Shown here: piece by piece, positions 8,231 through 17,150 of the stretch
Numbering within the stretch: the stretch's first letter is position 1
Layout of the letters: every line of letters starts with the position of its first letter
Assembly (NCBI RefSeq): GCF_004005475.1
Contig: NZ_RZTZ01000017.1
Coordinates: forward strand, 25,076 to 89,075
Source: Niallia taxi
Lineage (GTDB): Bacteria > Bacillota > Bacilli > Bacillales > Cytobacillaceae
Direction of reading: 5' to 3'
DNA: 64,000 nt
The notes under the pieces: generated by a model
Told to the model about the DNA's origin: nothing
What the model saw: only the letters and a program-made list of their open reading frames with translations
The model's database searches: none
Position numbers and translations under genes: made by a program

Positions 8231-8251
8231 GAATGTCTAATCAGTTTCTTG
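8216..8251. terminator. Bidirectional terminator between the kdp operon and rocD
   Basis: A perfect 14-bp inverted repeat (CAAGAAACTGATTA and TAATCAGTTTCTTG around an 8-base loop), with T-rich flanks on both strands. It includes the stop codon of the CBS gene and lies just before the end of the convergent rocD gene. Confidence 0.9.
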
Positions 8252-8263
8252 TTCTTATCTTCT

Positions 8264-9460
8264 TTATTCTGCGGTAAACACTTGATTAATTCTTTCAAGT
8301 GCCCAATCCAATTCTTGCGCAGTGATAATCAGCGGCGGCGCAAACCGAATTACCGTATCGTGCGTTTCTTTGCAAAGCAAGCCAAGATCCTTCAACCGCT
8401 CACAATATGGTCGTGCTGCCTCATATAATTCCATACCGATAAATAATCCTCTGCCACGAACTTCTTTAATTGCCGGGCTCTTGATTTCTTGCAGTTTGGC
8501 AAGAAAATAAGAGCCAAGCTCATGGGACCGTTCTGCAAGCTTTTCCTCCTCTATTACTTCTAATGCTGCGATGGAGACGGCACATGCAAGCGGGTTTCCG
8601 CCAAATGTAGACCCGTGTGATCCTGGATTGAATACGCCGAGTATGTCCTTGTTTGCAACAACACAGGAAATAGGAAATACGCCTCCACCAAGTGCTTTGC
8701 CCAATATAAGCACGTCTGGCTCGATGTCCTCCCACTCATAGGCAAACATTTTTCCTGTTCTGCCAAGGCCAACTTGAATTTCATCTGCGATAAAGAGAAC
8801 GTTATGCTTTTGACATAATTCAAATGCAGCTTTAATAAAGCCGGGAGGTGGGAGAATAATACCAGCTTCTCCTTGAATTGGCTCGATCAAAAATGCTGCC
8901 GTACTTGGAGTAATCGCTTGTTTAAGACTGTCTAGATCTCCGTATGGAATGAGTTTAAAGCCAGGAAGCAATGGACCGAAACCACGCTGATATTCAGCCT
9001 CAGACGATAACGAAACGGCGGCCATCGTGCGGCCGTGGAAATTTCCTGTGCATGCAATAATTTCTGCCGAATTAGCTTTGACGCCTTTCACATCATAGGC
9101 CCAGCGCCTTGCTGCTTTAATGGCTGTTTCAACAGCCTCTGCACCAGTATTCATCGGCAGTGACATATCCTTATTTGTCCATTTACTAAGCTTCTCATAC
9201 CATGGACCGAGCTGACTATGGTGAAAGGCGCGGGAGGTTAATGTCACTTTATCAGCTTGATTTTTTAAAGCCTCAATAATTTTCGGATGCCGATGTCCTT
9301 GGTTTACGGCCGAATAGGCACTAAGCATATCCATATATTTTGTGTTTTCTGGGTCTTCCACCCATACCCCTTCTGCTTTTTCAATCACTATTGGCAGAGG
9401 GTGATAATTGTTTGCTCCATATTTTTCCGTTTGCCTTATAATCCTTTCCGATAAAGACAT
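8264..9460 (-). CDS. rocD: Ornithine aminotransferase RocD
   Basis: 398 residues, a class-III PLP aminotransferase that converts ornithine and 2-oxoglutarate to glutamate semialdehyde and glutamate in arginine catabolism. Seen: [13 protein letters not shown] at the N-terminus, the substrate/PLP segment [18 protein letters not shown], the FHGRTMAA motif, [14 protein letters not shown], and the PLP lysine in [14 protein letters not shown] chose the start at 9460 because GGAGG lies eight bases upstream; the frame extends 22 codons further without a good site. An IclR-type regulator and a RocB-like peptidase lie on the other side of its promoter region, which fits an arginine/ornithine locus. Confidence 0.95.
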   Translation of the reverse strand: MSLSERIIRQTEKYGANNYHPLPIVIEKAEGVWVEDPENTKYMDMLSAYSAVNQGHRHPKIIEALKNQADKVTLTSRAFHHSQLGPWYEKLSKWTNKDMSLPMNTGAEAVETAIKAARRWAYDVKGVKANSAEIIACTGNFHGRTMAAVSLSSEAEYQRGFGPLLPGFKLIPYGDLDSLKQAITPSTAAFLIEPIQGEAGIILPPPGFIKAAFELCQKHNVLFIADEIQVGLGRTGKMFAYEWEDIEPDVLILGKALGGGVFPISCVVANKDILGVFNPGSHGSTFGGNPLACAVSIAALEVIEEEKLAERSHELGSYFLAKLQEIKSPAIKEVRGRGLFIGMELYEAARPYCERLKDLGLLCKETHDTVIRFAPPLIITAQELDWALERINQVFTAE

Positions 9461-9758
9461 AAGGGTTCCTCCATTCATTAGGTGGTTTATCAAACGTGAG
9501 TTTATATCATATGATTTGTTGTCCAAACATAAACTAAAATAGCTGATTTTTCCGTAATGTGGAAACGATATCTACTATTTGGAAATTATCTTTATTGTCA
9601 AATAATTTCAATAATATGTCAATAGGTTATCATGCTTGTTATGAATAAAATTTTAATAATTCTTAAGATTGTAAAAATTATATTGCGCAATGTTTATCTG
9701 TCTGCTACATTGATGGTGTGAAAAGGTTTTTTATGTCAAAAACAGAATGAAGGTTATT

Positions 9759-10499
9759 ATGGTACAGTCTATCGATAGAGCATTAAACATTATCAAGTTA
9801 ATAGCTTCTGATAAAGGAGAATGGTGGTCCATTTCAGAAATTGCTGATAGCTTGTGTCTTCCAGTAAGTACAGTTCATCGCTTACTGAATACACTCATTC
9901 AACATCGCTTAGTACAGCAAAACCAACATACGAAGCAATATAAACTCGGAAGCTTATGGATGGAGATCGGCTTAAGGGAGCTTGAGAAAGCTGACTATAG
10001 AACAAAAGCACGAGAAGTGATGGAAGTATTAGCACTTCAAGTAGAGGAAAGTATCTATTTCAACATTCCGGACGGAAAGGAAGCTATCATAATAGAGCGT
10101 GTGGACAGTCCAACAAATGTGCGAATCATTGACAAAATCGGACTGCGAATTCCCCTTCATATCGGAGCGCCGAATAAGACAATTCTAGCTTATATGCCAG
10201 AGGAGACAATTGAGGCAAATGTAAAGGAGTTGCTGCCATCATCTAAAGAAAAACAAAAAGAATTATATGGTCATTTAGCTCTTATTAAAGAACAGGGCTA
10301 TGCTACTAGCTTCAGTGAAAGAACAGAGGGAACATTGTCTGTTGCAGCACCTGTCTTTAATTTTAATCACGATATTGTCGGGGCAATCAGTATTGGTGTC
10401 GTCCAATATCGTGTTAGTGAAGAACGTTTATCCTATTTAATTCATTGTATAAAGAAAGCGGCAGACGAAATTTCAACAGCAATAGGCAGAACCACATAA
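9759..10499 (+). CDS. IclR-family transcriptional regulator
   Basis: 246 residues. The N-terminal winged helix-turn-helix is visible (SIDRALNIIKLIASD, then WWSISEIADSLCLPVSTVHRLLNTL), followed by the IclR effector-binding domain (SIYFNIPDGKEAIIIERVDS, GAPNKTILAYMPEE, and the C-terminal SVAAPVFNFNHDIVGAISIGV). The start at 9759 has GAAGG six bases upstream. It is divergent from rocD and just upstream of the RocB-like gene, so it probably controls one or both. The 298-base gap before it contains the palindrome ATTGCGCAAT (9682-9691), a possible operator half; no sigma-54 type promoter of the classical roc genes is seen. Confidence 0.9.
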   Translation: MVQSIDRALNIIKLIASDKGEWWSISEIADSLCLPVSTVHRLLNTLIQHRLVQQNQHTKQYKLGSLWMEIGLRELEKADYRTKAREVMEVLALQVEESIYFNIPDGKEAIIIERVDSPTNVRIIDKIGLRIPLHIGAPNKTILAYMPEETIEANVKELLPSSKEKQKELYGHLALIKEQGYATSFSERTEGTLSVAAPVFNFNHDIVGAISIGVVQYRVSEERLSYLIHCIKKAADEISTAIGRTT

Positions 10500-10569
10500 T
10501 TTGCGGGTTCTGTCCATTTTTATATAGTGAATGGAAAGCAATTTCATCATTCGGAAAAGAGGGCATGTC

Positions 10570-12204
10570 ATGGAGAAATGGAGTACAAAGGAGCAATTAG
10601 TTGACCTTTTATGTAATCTTGTAAAGATTCCTAGCATTACAGGCACAAATGCCGAAAAGGAGCTGCCTGACTATGTCATAAAACAGTTAACAAGCTTAAA
10701 ATATTTCCAAGACAATCCGCAGCATCTGCAAAAAAATCCAACAGGTGACGGAACGTATTTTGTTACGGCTCTTGTAAAAAAACAGCCACTAACGAAAAAG
10801 ACAGTCATACTTATCAGTCATTTTGATGTAGTAGATGTGGAGGATTATGGAAGATGGAAGGAATACGCATTTGATCCCCAGAAAATCACAGAATTATTCC
10901 AACAGCATAAGGAAGAACTGCCAAGACAGGTCAAGAACGATTTGGAAACAGGAAATTGGCTATTTGGCAGGGGAACAATGGACATGAAATGTGGGCTTGC
11001 GCTCCATATGTCTATTATAGAAAAAGCATGCAACGGAGAGTTCGATGGAAATATTCTGCTAGTGACAGTTCCTGATGAGGAAGTAAATTCAGTCGGAATG
11101 AGAGCGGCTGTCCCACTTTTATTAGAAATCGCACAAAAACATGACTTGGAATATGTGACGGTATTAAATGGTGAGCCGATGTTTATGAGATATCCCGGTG
11201 ACCAGAATAAATATATATATACGGGGTCGATTGGGAAACTGCTGCCAGGCTTTTTATGCTATGGAAAAGAAACGCATGTTGGAGAACCCTTTGCAGGATT
11301 AAATGCAAATTATATGGTCTCTTTATTGACAGAGGAATTCGAATTAAACACTGATTTATGCGAAATGGTAGAGGGAGAAATTACGCCGCCGCCAACTAAT
11401 TTAATTCAGTATGGGATAAAAAAGGATTATTCTGTACAAATTCCGCATCGGGCGGTATCGCTATTCAATTTATTTTTATTAGAGAAGAAAATGGATGATA
11501 TTGTGACTGCATTAAAAGAAACAGCCGACAGAGCCGCAGCAAAAATAGCTAGTTCTTATCAAAAACAAGCTCATGCGTTTGCTAAATTTACTCCTTTTGT
11601 GCCACCGGACATGAAAGTTACTGTATTAACATTTGATGAGCTTAGTAAGTATGCTGTGACAAAGTATGGAAAAGAAAGTGTGGAAAGTATTCATGCAAAT
11701 ATCCTGAAAAACAGGGGGACAATGGATGACAGAGAGGCAACGATTGAAATGGTCGATAAGTTAGCGATTTTATGTAAGGAACTGGCACCGATGATGATCT
11801 TGTTTTTTGCGCCGCCCTTTTATCCAGCGATAAGCTCCTATAAAGATCCGTTAATCAATAATGTTGTGCAAGCCGTTCAGAAATATGGATTAACTTCTCA
11901 TGGAGTAGATTTCGAAAAAAGAAACTACTTTAATGGCATATCTGATTTAAGCTATGCTGGTTTACAGTATCCTGCTGCATCCATGATATCACTTACCGCC
12001 AATATGCCAATGTGGGAGAGGGGATACTCTGTTCCGCTTAAAGAATTAGAAGTATTTAATGTACCTGTTTTAAATATCGGACCTGTTGGTTTTGATGCAC
12101 ATCAGTGGACAGAAAGATTGGATATCGACTATGCATTTGAAACATTAAAGGATCTTCTGTTCTTCAGCATTACAACAATATTTGCAGCCAATCCTTCTGC
12201 ATAA
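10570..12204 (+). CDS. rocB: M20-family peptidase, RocB-like arginine utilisation protein
   Basis: 544 residues, the size of RocB. Zinc-peptidase family M20 signatures are present: HFDVVDVEDYGRWKE with the metal-binding His-x-Asp, FGRGTMDMKCGLALHM, and VPDEEVNSVGMRAA. The C-terminal part (SDLSYAGLQYPAA, NIGPVGFDAHQWTERLD) is typical of the RocB group rather than of ordinary dipeptidases. RocB lies in the arginine-catabolic locus of B. subtilis, where its exact substrate is not settled. The start at 10570 has GAGGG upstream. Its position 70 bases after the IclR gene suggests co-transcription. Confidence 0.85.
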   Translation: MEKWSTKEQLVDLLCNLVKIPSITGTNAEKELPDYVIKQLTSLKYFQDNPQHLQKNPTGDGTYFVTALVKKQPLTKKTVILISHFDVVDVEDYGRWKEYAFDPQKITELFQQHKEELPRQVKNDLETGNWLFGRGTMDMKCGLALHMSIIEKACNGEFDGNILLVTVPDEEVNSVGMRAAVPLLLEIAQKHDLEYVTVLNGEPMFMRYPGDQNKYIYTGSIGKLLPGFLCYGKETHVGEPFAGLNANYMVSLLTEEFELNTDLCEMVEGEITPPPTNLIQYGIKKDYSVQIPHRAVSLFNLFLLEKKMDDIVTALKETADRAAAKIASSYQKQAHAFAKFTPFVPPDMKVTVLTFDELSKYAVTKYGKESVESIHANILKNRGTMDDREATIEMVDKLAILCKELAPMMILFFAPPFYPAISSYKDPLINNVVQAVQKYGLTSHGVDFEKRNYFNGISDLSYAGLQYPAASMISLTANMPMWERGYSVPLKELEVFNVPVLNIGPVGFDAHQWTERLDIDYAFETLKDLLFFSITTIFAANPSA

Positions 12205-12229
12205 CATCATGAGAATGGGTAATGTTCGT

Positions 12230-12715
12230 TTAATTATTTGCTTGTACTTTTTCCACCTTGCGAACAACGGCCATAAATAACCTAACAAATAAGAAGGAGA
12301 AAGCAATGGAAATAAAGCTGTAATAAGAGTTCCAGCCTTTTTTATATTGGACCAGCTTCGTATTTTTCTCAATAAAATGTTCTGCAATTGCTGATGGAAT
12401 GCTGAAAAGCAGGCACTTAATCACTATTCCGGGCAGCTTTGAATCTTTTGATGCGTGGTTGTAATAAACACATGTGACAGGAAAGATTAAGTAGCTGAAA
12501 AGCACACTAATGTCGAACGTCCTAAATATTCTGACAGGGTATGTAATATAGCCTTTTTTAACAGCTAGATTATCTAATATTGACGCAATGTAGCTTTTGA
12601 ACAAAAAAATAATCAGCCACTCCTTTAAAGGTGGCTTTCTAATCATATTTATCAATAATCCAATGCTGGCAAAGAATAATAGACGTAAGAAGTTTAATTC
12701 ATTCCGCTTAAACAT
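12230..12715 (-). CDS. CBO0543-like integral membrane protein
   Basis: 161 residues with about four to five hydrophobic segments. Features such as WLIIFLFKSYIASILDN near the N-terminus and FSYLIFPVTCVYYN in the middle resemble the Bacillus/Clostridium family annotated as CBO0543, whose function is unknown. The start has a GGAG-type site just upstream on the minus strand. It stands alone between a convergent peptidase gene and a transporter gene. The family call is from memory of similar sequences; the membrane nature is clear from the sequence. Confidence 0.7.
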   Translation of the reverse strand: MFKRNELNFLRLLFFASIGLLINMIRKPPLKEWLIIFLFKSYIASILDNLAVKKGYITYPVRIFRTFDISVLFSYLIFPVTCVYYNHASKDSKLPGIVIKCLLFSIPSAIAEHFIEKNTKLVQYKKGWNSYYSFISIAFSFLFVRLFMAVVRKVEKVQANN

Positions 12716-12905
12716 CGTTTTCTCCTTTTATTTTTATCTTAGTTTGTCCTTGGAGATCATAAATATTTAATAGTAGATGTTAGATAATATTGGTATTTTA
12801 GAGGTTGTAATTCTTAGCGTAAATAGTAAAAAAAGAGGGAATCCTTAAATTCAATAAATCATTTATTAGGGCTTATGTTTATAAATGAATCATCCAAGTA
12901 AATAA

Positions 12906-12931
12906 AAAACCGAACTAAATAGTTCGGTTTT
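12906..12931. terminator. Terminator hairpin downstream of the CynX-type MFS gene
   Basis: AAAACCGAAC, loop TAAATA, GTTCGGTTTT: a symmetric 10-bp stem with A/T runs on both sides. It lies about 70 bases after the end of the minus-strand MFS gene and could also work in the plus direction. Confidence 0.8.
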
Positions 12932-12998
12932 AATGGAGATTATTATACTAATGTCCCATCCTCATCGTTTTAGACGGAATTACTAATTCTTAGCCTAA

Positions 12999-14210
12999 TT
13001 AAATATGTCTGTCCCGTCCTGCCATCATTCCAAATATTGTTACAATCGCTGCTACAAAAATAAGAGTGATTAGTGGGATGGACCATACATGTGTCCAATC
13101 AAATAGGGAACCGATGAATAATGGTCCAACTGCAGCCAGAATATAGCCTGTTGATTGTGCCATACCTGAAAGCTCTGCTGCTTGCTTCGCACTTTGTGAA
13201 CGGAATCCAATTAAGCTTAGTGCTAATGGGAATATTCCGCCAAGAGCTAAACCAATTAATATAATGCTGATAATTAAAATAGGATAGTGGTCAGCACTAA
13301 CCAATAACCCGAAATAGCCTAAAATCGCGCAAATGCCCAAACCGAGGGCAATCCAAGATTGGGACTTGAGACGGCTTGCCACAAATGGGATAAAAAAGCT
13401 GGCAGGTAAACCTACTAATTGCATAAAGGATAACATCCATCCCGCAGTCTCTATGCTCATTCCATAGCTATGCAGAATTTCTGGCAGCCATGAAATTGTC
13501 ACATAAAATAAAAATGACTGAAATCCCATGAAAATAGCGATTTGCCAAGCAATCGGAGAAGACCAAACTTTTGTTGGAGTAACAAGATTTGTATTTTTAA
13601 CTTCTGCACTATCATTCCGATTGTATTTCTGTAAATAAAACCAGACAATAATCGCTGCTACAGCGGGAATGCCCCACACCATTTGAGCACCTTGCCAACC
13701 TAGACCGTTCTCCTCAGCTAGCGGAACACTAAGACCTGAAGCTAAGGAAGCGAAAATACCCATAGAAGTAGAGTATACACTTGTCATTAGACCAAACTTT
13801 GTCGGGAATTTATCCTTTACAATTGCTGGCAAGAGCACATTGCCGATAGCTATGCCAATTCCGATTAGTAATGTCCCAGCGAAAAGGAAAAAGGTATATG
13901 GAATGGATCTAGAACAAATCCCTGTTAATAATACAATTAGACCGAGAAGTAGCGCCTTTTCATTTGATAACCGGCTGGATATTTTCGGTACGAGAGGTGA
14001 CATGACGGAAAATGTGATTAATGGCAAGCTCATCAGTAACCCTGAACTCCAATGGGCTAGTCCAACGTCTTCCTGAATAAAGCCGACAAGAGGTCCTAAA
14101 GAAGTAATTGCCGGGCGAAGGTTGAAAGCGACAAGGACAATCCCTGCAATAAGTAAATAAAAAGAAATAGATTTAGTTTTGTTATACTCAGATGATTTTG
14201 ATAAGTCCAT
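12999..14210 (-). CDS. MFS transporter, CynX/NimT (YycB) family
   Basis: 403 residues with about 12 hydrophobic segments. The opening VAFNLRPAITSLGPLVGFIQ is the hallmark of the CynX/NimT group of major-facilitator transporters (cyanate transporter CynX, 2-nitroimidazole transporter NimT). Substrates of most members are unknown. I chose 14210 as start, with GAGGAG about 11 bases upstream; a start 10 codons earlier at 14240 is possible. It is a single-gene unit with its own terminator. A weak Fur-like sequence upstream was rejected. Confidence 0.88.
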   Translation of the reverse strand: MDLSKSSEYNKTKSISFYLLIAGIVLVAFNLRPAITSLGPLVGFIQEDVGLAHWSSGLLMSLPLITFSVMSPLVPKISSRLSNEKALLLGLIVLLTGICSRSIPYTFFLFAGTLLIGIGIAIGNVLLPAIVKDKFPTKFGLMTSVYSTSMGIFASLASGLSVPLAEENGLGWQGAQMVWGIPAVAAIIVWFYLQKYNRNDSAEVKNTNLVTPTKVWSSPIAWQIAIFMGFQSFLFYVTISWLPEILHSYGMSIETAGWMLSFMQLVGLPASFFIPFVASRLKSQSWIALGLGICAILGYFGLLVSADHYPILIISIILIGLALGGIFPLALSLIGFRSQSAKQAAELSGMAQSTGYILAAVGPLFIGSLFDWTHVWSIPLITLIFVAAIVTIFGMMAGRDRHI

Positions 14211-14475
14211 AATATTGGTAACTCCTCTCTTATGTTGCAAACCTTATACAGTATAACATAACAAGGATAGTTTTTTTGAGAATGATTCTTCTAAAAAAAA
14301 GTAAATAGATGATTAACTAGTTGTTCACGGAAATTAAATATTTTTGGTTTTTTTGTTATATTGAAATATTCCTTACACAGAAAATAGTGTAGGTAGTAAT
14401 AGGTAGCTTTCACTTGCACTATCCAAATAAGAAATACAAGAATAATTCTCTGCTAAATTGCCAGATATGCCCCTA

Positions 14476-14504
14476 TTGACATTAATTTCATAGATTGGTA
14501 ATGT
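14476..14504 (+). promoter_or_regulatory. SigA promoter for the mmuPM operon
   Basis: TTGACA (14476-14481), a 17-base spacer and TAATGT (14499-14504). It would start transcription just before the SAM-I riboswitch. Confidence 0.8.
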
Positions 14505-14517
14505 TAAAAAAATATTT

Positions 14518-14667
14518 CTTATCCAGAGAGGTGGAGGGACTGGCCCTATGAAGCCTCAGCAGCAGGTCTATTGACACTGTGCTAATTCCAGTGGGTGTTG
14601 ACTCCCTGATAGATGAGAGCTTAGTTTATTTGTCAGCGACACACTCTGTTTAGGGTGTGTTTTTTTC
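14518..14667 (+). promoter_or_regulatory. SAM-I (S-box) riboswitch with terminator
   Basis: S-box landmarks in order: CTTATCCAGAGAGGTGGAGG, GACTGGCCCTATGAAGCC, CAGCAGCAGGT, GTGCTAATTCCAG and GATAGATGAGAGC. A terminator (ACACACTC ... GGGTGTGT then T7, 14639-14666) follows and ends 25 bases before mmuP. This class terminates transcription when S-adenosylmethionine is plentiful, so the downstream S-methylmethionine genes should be on when SAM/methionine is low. Confidence 0.95.
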
Positions 14668-14691
14668 TGGATATTTTAAGGAGAGTTTGGG

Positions 14692-16098
14692 ATGGAAAAC
14701 AACAAAGAACAATTTCAACGAAAAATGCAAACGAGGCATTTAGTGATGCTGTCACTAGGGGGAGTTATTGGAACAGGGCTATTCTTGAGCTCAGGCTATA
14801 CGATACAGCAGGCTGGCCCTATAGGCACAATTCTAGCGTATCTTATTGGAGCGCTTGTCGTATATTTGGTGATGCTGTGCTTAGGAGAGCTGGCTGTACA
14901 TATGCCGGAAACAGGAGCATTTCACAGCTATGCCGCTAAATACATTAATCCAGCTACAGGCTATACAGTTGCATGGCTGTACTGGTTAACATGGACTGTT
15001 GCGTTAGGATCGGAATTTACAGCAGCGGGACTTCTTATGCAAAGATGGTTTCCATCTGTTAATGTTTGGATTTGGAGCTTAGTATTCGCACTTTTAATAT
15101 TTTTGTTGAACGTACTAACAGTGAGGTTGTTCGCAGAATCTGAATTTTGGTTTTCTTCTATTAAAGTAATTGCTATCGTACTTTTCATTTTACTAGGCTT
15201 AGGTGCTGTTATTGGCATTATACCAATGGCACATACACAGTCAGCACCATTGCTAAGTAATTTCACAAGTGGTGGTCTTTTTCCTAATGGAGCTATCACA
15301 GTGTTCATGACAATGCTGGCAGTTAACTTCGCCTTTTCGGGAACAGAGTTAATCGGAATTGCAGCAGGTGAAACAGCCAATCCAGAAAAAACAGTTCCTA
15401 AAGCGATTCACACAACATTATGGCGTTTAGTTATCTTCTTTGTTGGAACGATTTTTATTTTGTCAGCACTATTGCCATCATCGGAAGCTGGAGTGCTAGA
15501 AAGCCCATTTGTGGCTGTTTTTGAGCGAATCGGAATCCCTTATGCAGCAGATATTATGAACTTTGTAATATTGACTGCTATTTTGTCAGCAGCTAACTCA
15601 GGACTCTATGCATCATCAAGAATGCTATGGTCACTAGCAGATAAAAATACTATTTCACCGAGATTTAAAAAACTATCCAAAAACGGTGTTCCAGTTTATG
15701 CAGTGGTATTCAGCATGTTTGGCGGAGGATTGGCCCTTTTATCAAGCATTATTGCACCAGGTACCGTTTATATCGTATTAGTGTCCATTTCTGGACTTGC
15801 TGTTGTCGCTGTGTGGATGAGCATAAGTGCTTCGCAGTTTTTGTTCCGCAAGCAGTATTTAAAAGAAGGCAATTCAGTTGACGACCTTGTTTATCGGACG
15901 CCGCTTTATCCTTTTGTACCAATCGCTTCCTTTGTACTCTGTCTTGCATCATGCATTGGAATAGCCTTTGACCCAACACAACGTATAGCCTTATATTGTG
16001 GAATACCGTTTATCGTATTCTGCTATAGTAGCTTTTACATCACAAAGAAGCTTAAGACGAAAGGGGAAGCAGACTATGTTCAGCAGCAATCCAATTAA
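14692..16098 (+). CDS. mmuP: S-methylmethionine permease (amino-acid permease family)
   Basis: 468 residues of the APC superfamily. The N-terminus carries [20 protein letters not shown], the standard opening of the amino-acid permease family, and about 12 membrane segments follow. A substrate of S-methylmethionine is inferred from two things: the upstream SAM-I riboswitch, and the overlapping downstream homocysteine S-methyltransferase gene, the arrangement of mmuP-mmuM. The start has AAGGAGAG nine bases upstream. Its last 23 bases overlap mmuM. Confidence 0.9.
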   Translation: MENNKEQFQRKMQTRHLVMLSLGGVIGTGLFLSSGYTIQQAGPIGTILAYLIGALVVYLVMLCLGELAVHMPETGAFHSYAAKYINPATGYTVAWLYWLTWTVALGSEFTAAGLLMQRWFPSVNVWIWSLVFALLIFLLNVLTVRLFAESEFWFSSIKVIAIVLFILLGLGAVIGIIPMAHTQSAPLLSNFTSGGLFPNGAITVFMTMLAVNFAFSGTELIGIAAGETANPEKTVPKAIHTTLWRLVIFFVGTIFILSALLPSSEAGVLESPFVAVFERIGIPYAADIMNFVILTAILSAANSGLYASSRMLWSLADKNTISPRFKKLSKNGVPVYAVVFSMFGGGLALLSSIIAPGTVYIVLVSISGLAVVAVWMSISASQFLFRKQYLKEGNSVDDLVYRTPLYPFVPIASFVLCLASCIGIAFDPTQRIALYCGIPFIVFCYSSFYITKKLKTKGEADYVQQQSN

Positions 16099-17017
16099 AA
16101 CTATATTAACAGAATACCCTCTAATGATTTTGGATGGAGCGTTAGCGACAGAATTAGAAGCATATGGGTGTAATTTGGATGATCCTCTATGGTCAGCAAG
16201 AGTGCTTCTAGACAATCCAGAACTTATCTATCAGGTGCATAAGGGTTATTATCTAGCTGGAGCAGATTGTGCCATCACCGCGAGCTATCAAGCCTCCATC
16301 GCTGGTTTTGCCAAAAGAGGCATTCAAGAATCTGCAGCATTAGAGTTAATAAAAAAGACTGTAGCCCTTGCAAAAAAAGCCAGGGATGACTTTTGGGATG
16401 AGCATAAACATCCTATCCCAAACAGGCCGAAGCCGTTAGTCGCAGCATCAGTTGGACCGTATGGAGCTTACTTGGCAGATGGATCTGAATATGTCGGAAA
16501 TTACGGAGTATCAGATGAAGTGTTGGCAGATTTCCACCGCAAAAGAATGGCGGCATTAATTGAAGCAGGGGCTGACTTATTAGCATTTGAAACAATTCCA
16601 TCATTGCAGGAAGCAACAGTGTTAGTAAAAATCCTAAGTGAATTCCCAGATACATATGCATGGCTGTCTTTTTCTTTAAAATCAGATACAGAAATTAGTG
16701 ACGGCACTCCAATCAGAGATTGTGGAAGATTGTTTGACGAAAATGACCAAATTGCTGCAATTGGAATAAACTGTGCACCAGCACCAATTGTTACAGAATC
16801 AATCAAACATTTTAAAGAAAATACAAGTAAACCAATAATCGTCTATCCAAATTCGGGTGAAACATATAATCCTGAAACGAAAACATGGCATGGCGAAGAG
16901 GTCTGTTCCAGTTTGTACCATAAAGAATGGTTTAAAGCAGGAGCGAGCATTATTGGCGGCTGTTGCCGAACATCACCGCGGGATATTGAGGAGATTGCGA
17001 AGAATTGGCGCAGGTGA
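16076..17017 (+). CDS. mmuM: Homocysteine S-methyltransferase MmuM
   Basis: 313 residues. It transfers a methyl group from S-methylmethionine (or SAM) to homocysteine, giving methionine. Seen: the substrate-binding start [14 protein letters not shown], the first zinc Cys in [11 protein letters not shown] and the paired zinc Cys residues in [14 protein letters not shown] start at 16076, where AAAGGGG lies upstream; this overlaps the end of mmuP, suggesting coupling. A longer frame from 15998 lies wholly inside mmuP and is not used. A terminator follows directly. Confidence 0.95.
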   Translation: MFSSNPIKTILTEYPLMILDGALATELEAYGCNLDDPLWSARVLLDNPELIYQVHKGYYLAGADCAITASYQASIAGFAKRGIQESAALELIKKTVALAKKARDDFWDEHKHPIPNRPKPLVAASVGPYGAYLADGSEYVGNYGVSDEVLADFHRKRMAALIEAGADLLAFETIPSLQEATVLVKILSEFPDTYAWLSFSLKSDTEISDGTPIRDCGRLFDENDQIAAIGINCAPAPIVTESIKHFKENTSKPIIVYPNSGETYNPETKTWHGEEVCSSLYHKEWFKAGASIIGGCCRTSPRDIEEIAKNWRR

Positions 17018-17031
17018 ATGATGATAATCGG

Positions 17032-17066
17032 AAGACCACTTCCTTACGGGAAAGTGGTCTTTTTTA
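17032..17066 (+). terminator. Terminator of the mmu operon
   Basis: AGACCACTTTCC-type stem (GACCACTT paired with AAGTGGTC around CCTTACGGGA) followed by TTTTTT. Confidence 0.9.
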
Positions 17067-17120
17067 TATTCGTAGCATTTTATTTTTTCAACAGTGTAAT
17101 TATTTGGTATAGTAATGGTA

Positions 17121-17136
17121 TGTTTAAATATGCAAC
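17121..17136 (+). promoter_or_regulatory. TGTTTAAATATGCAAC element before the PrpR-like gene
   Basis: TGTTTAAATATGCAAC lies just upstream of the Shine-Dalgarno of the regulator gene. It matches 15 of 16 bases with TGTTTAAAAATGCAAC (19001-19016) upstream of the first structural gene of the operon. The shared element is seen directly; a role as binding site of the regulator, or as a shared 5' leader element, is inferred. Confidence 0.55.
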
Positions 17137-17150
17137 AGAAGGTGAACGGA

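Noticed and set aside
14278..14292. Fur-box-like GAGAATGATTCTTCT upstream of the CynX-type MFS gene
   Set aside because: Only the left half matches the Fur consensus well; the gene family is not iron-related.
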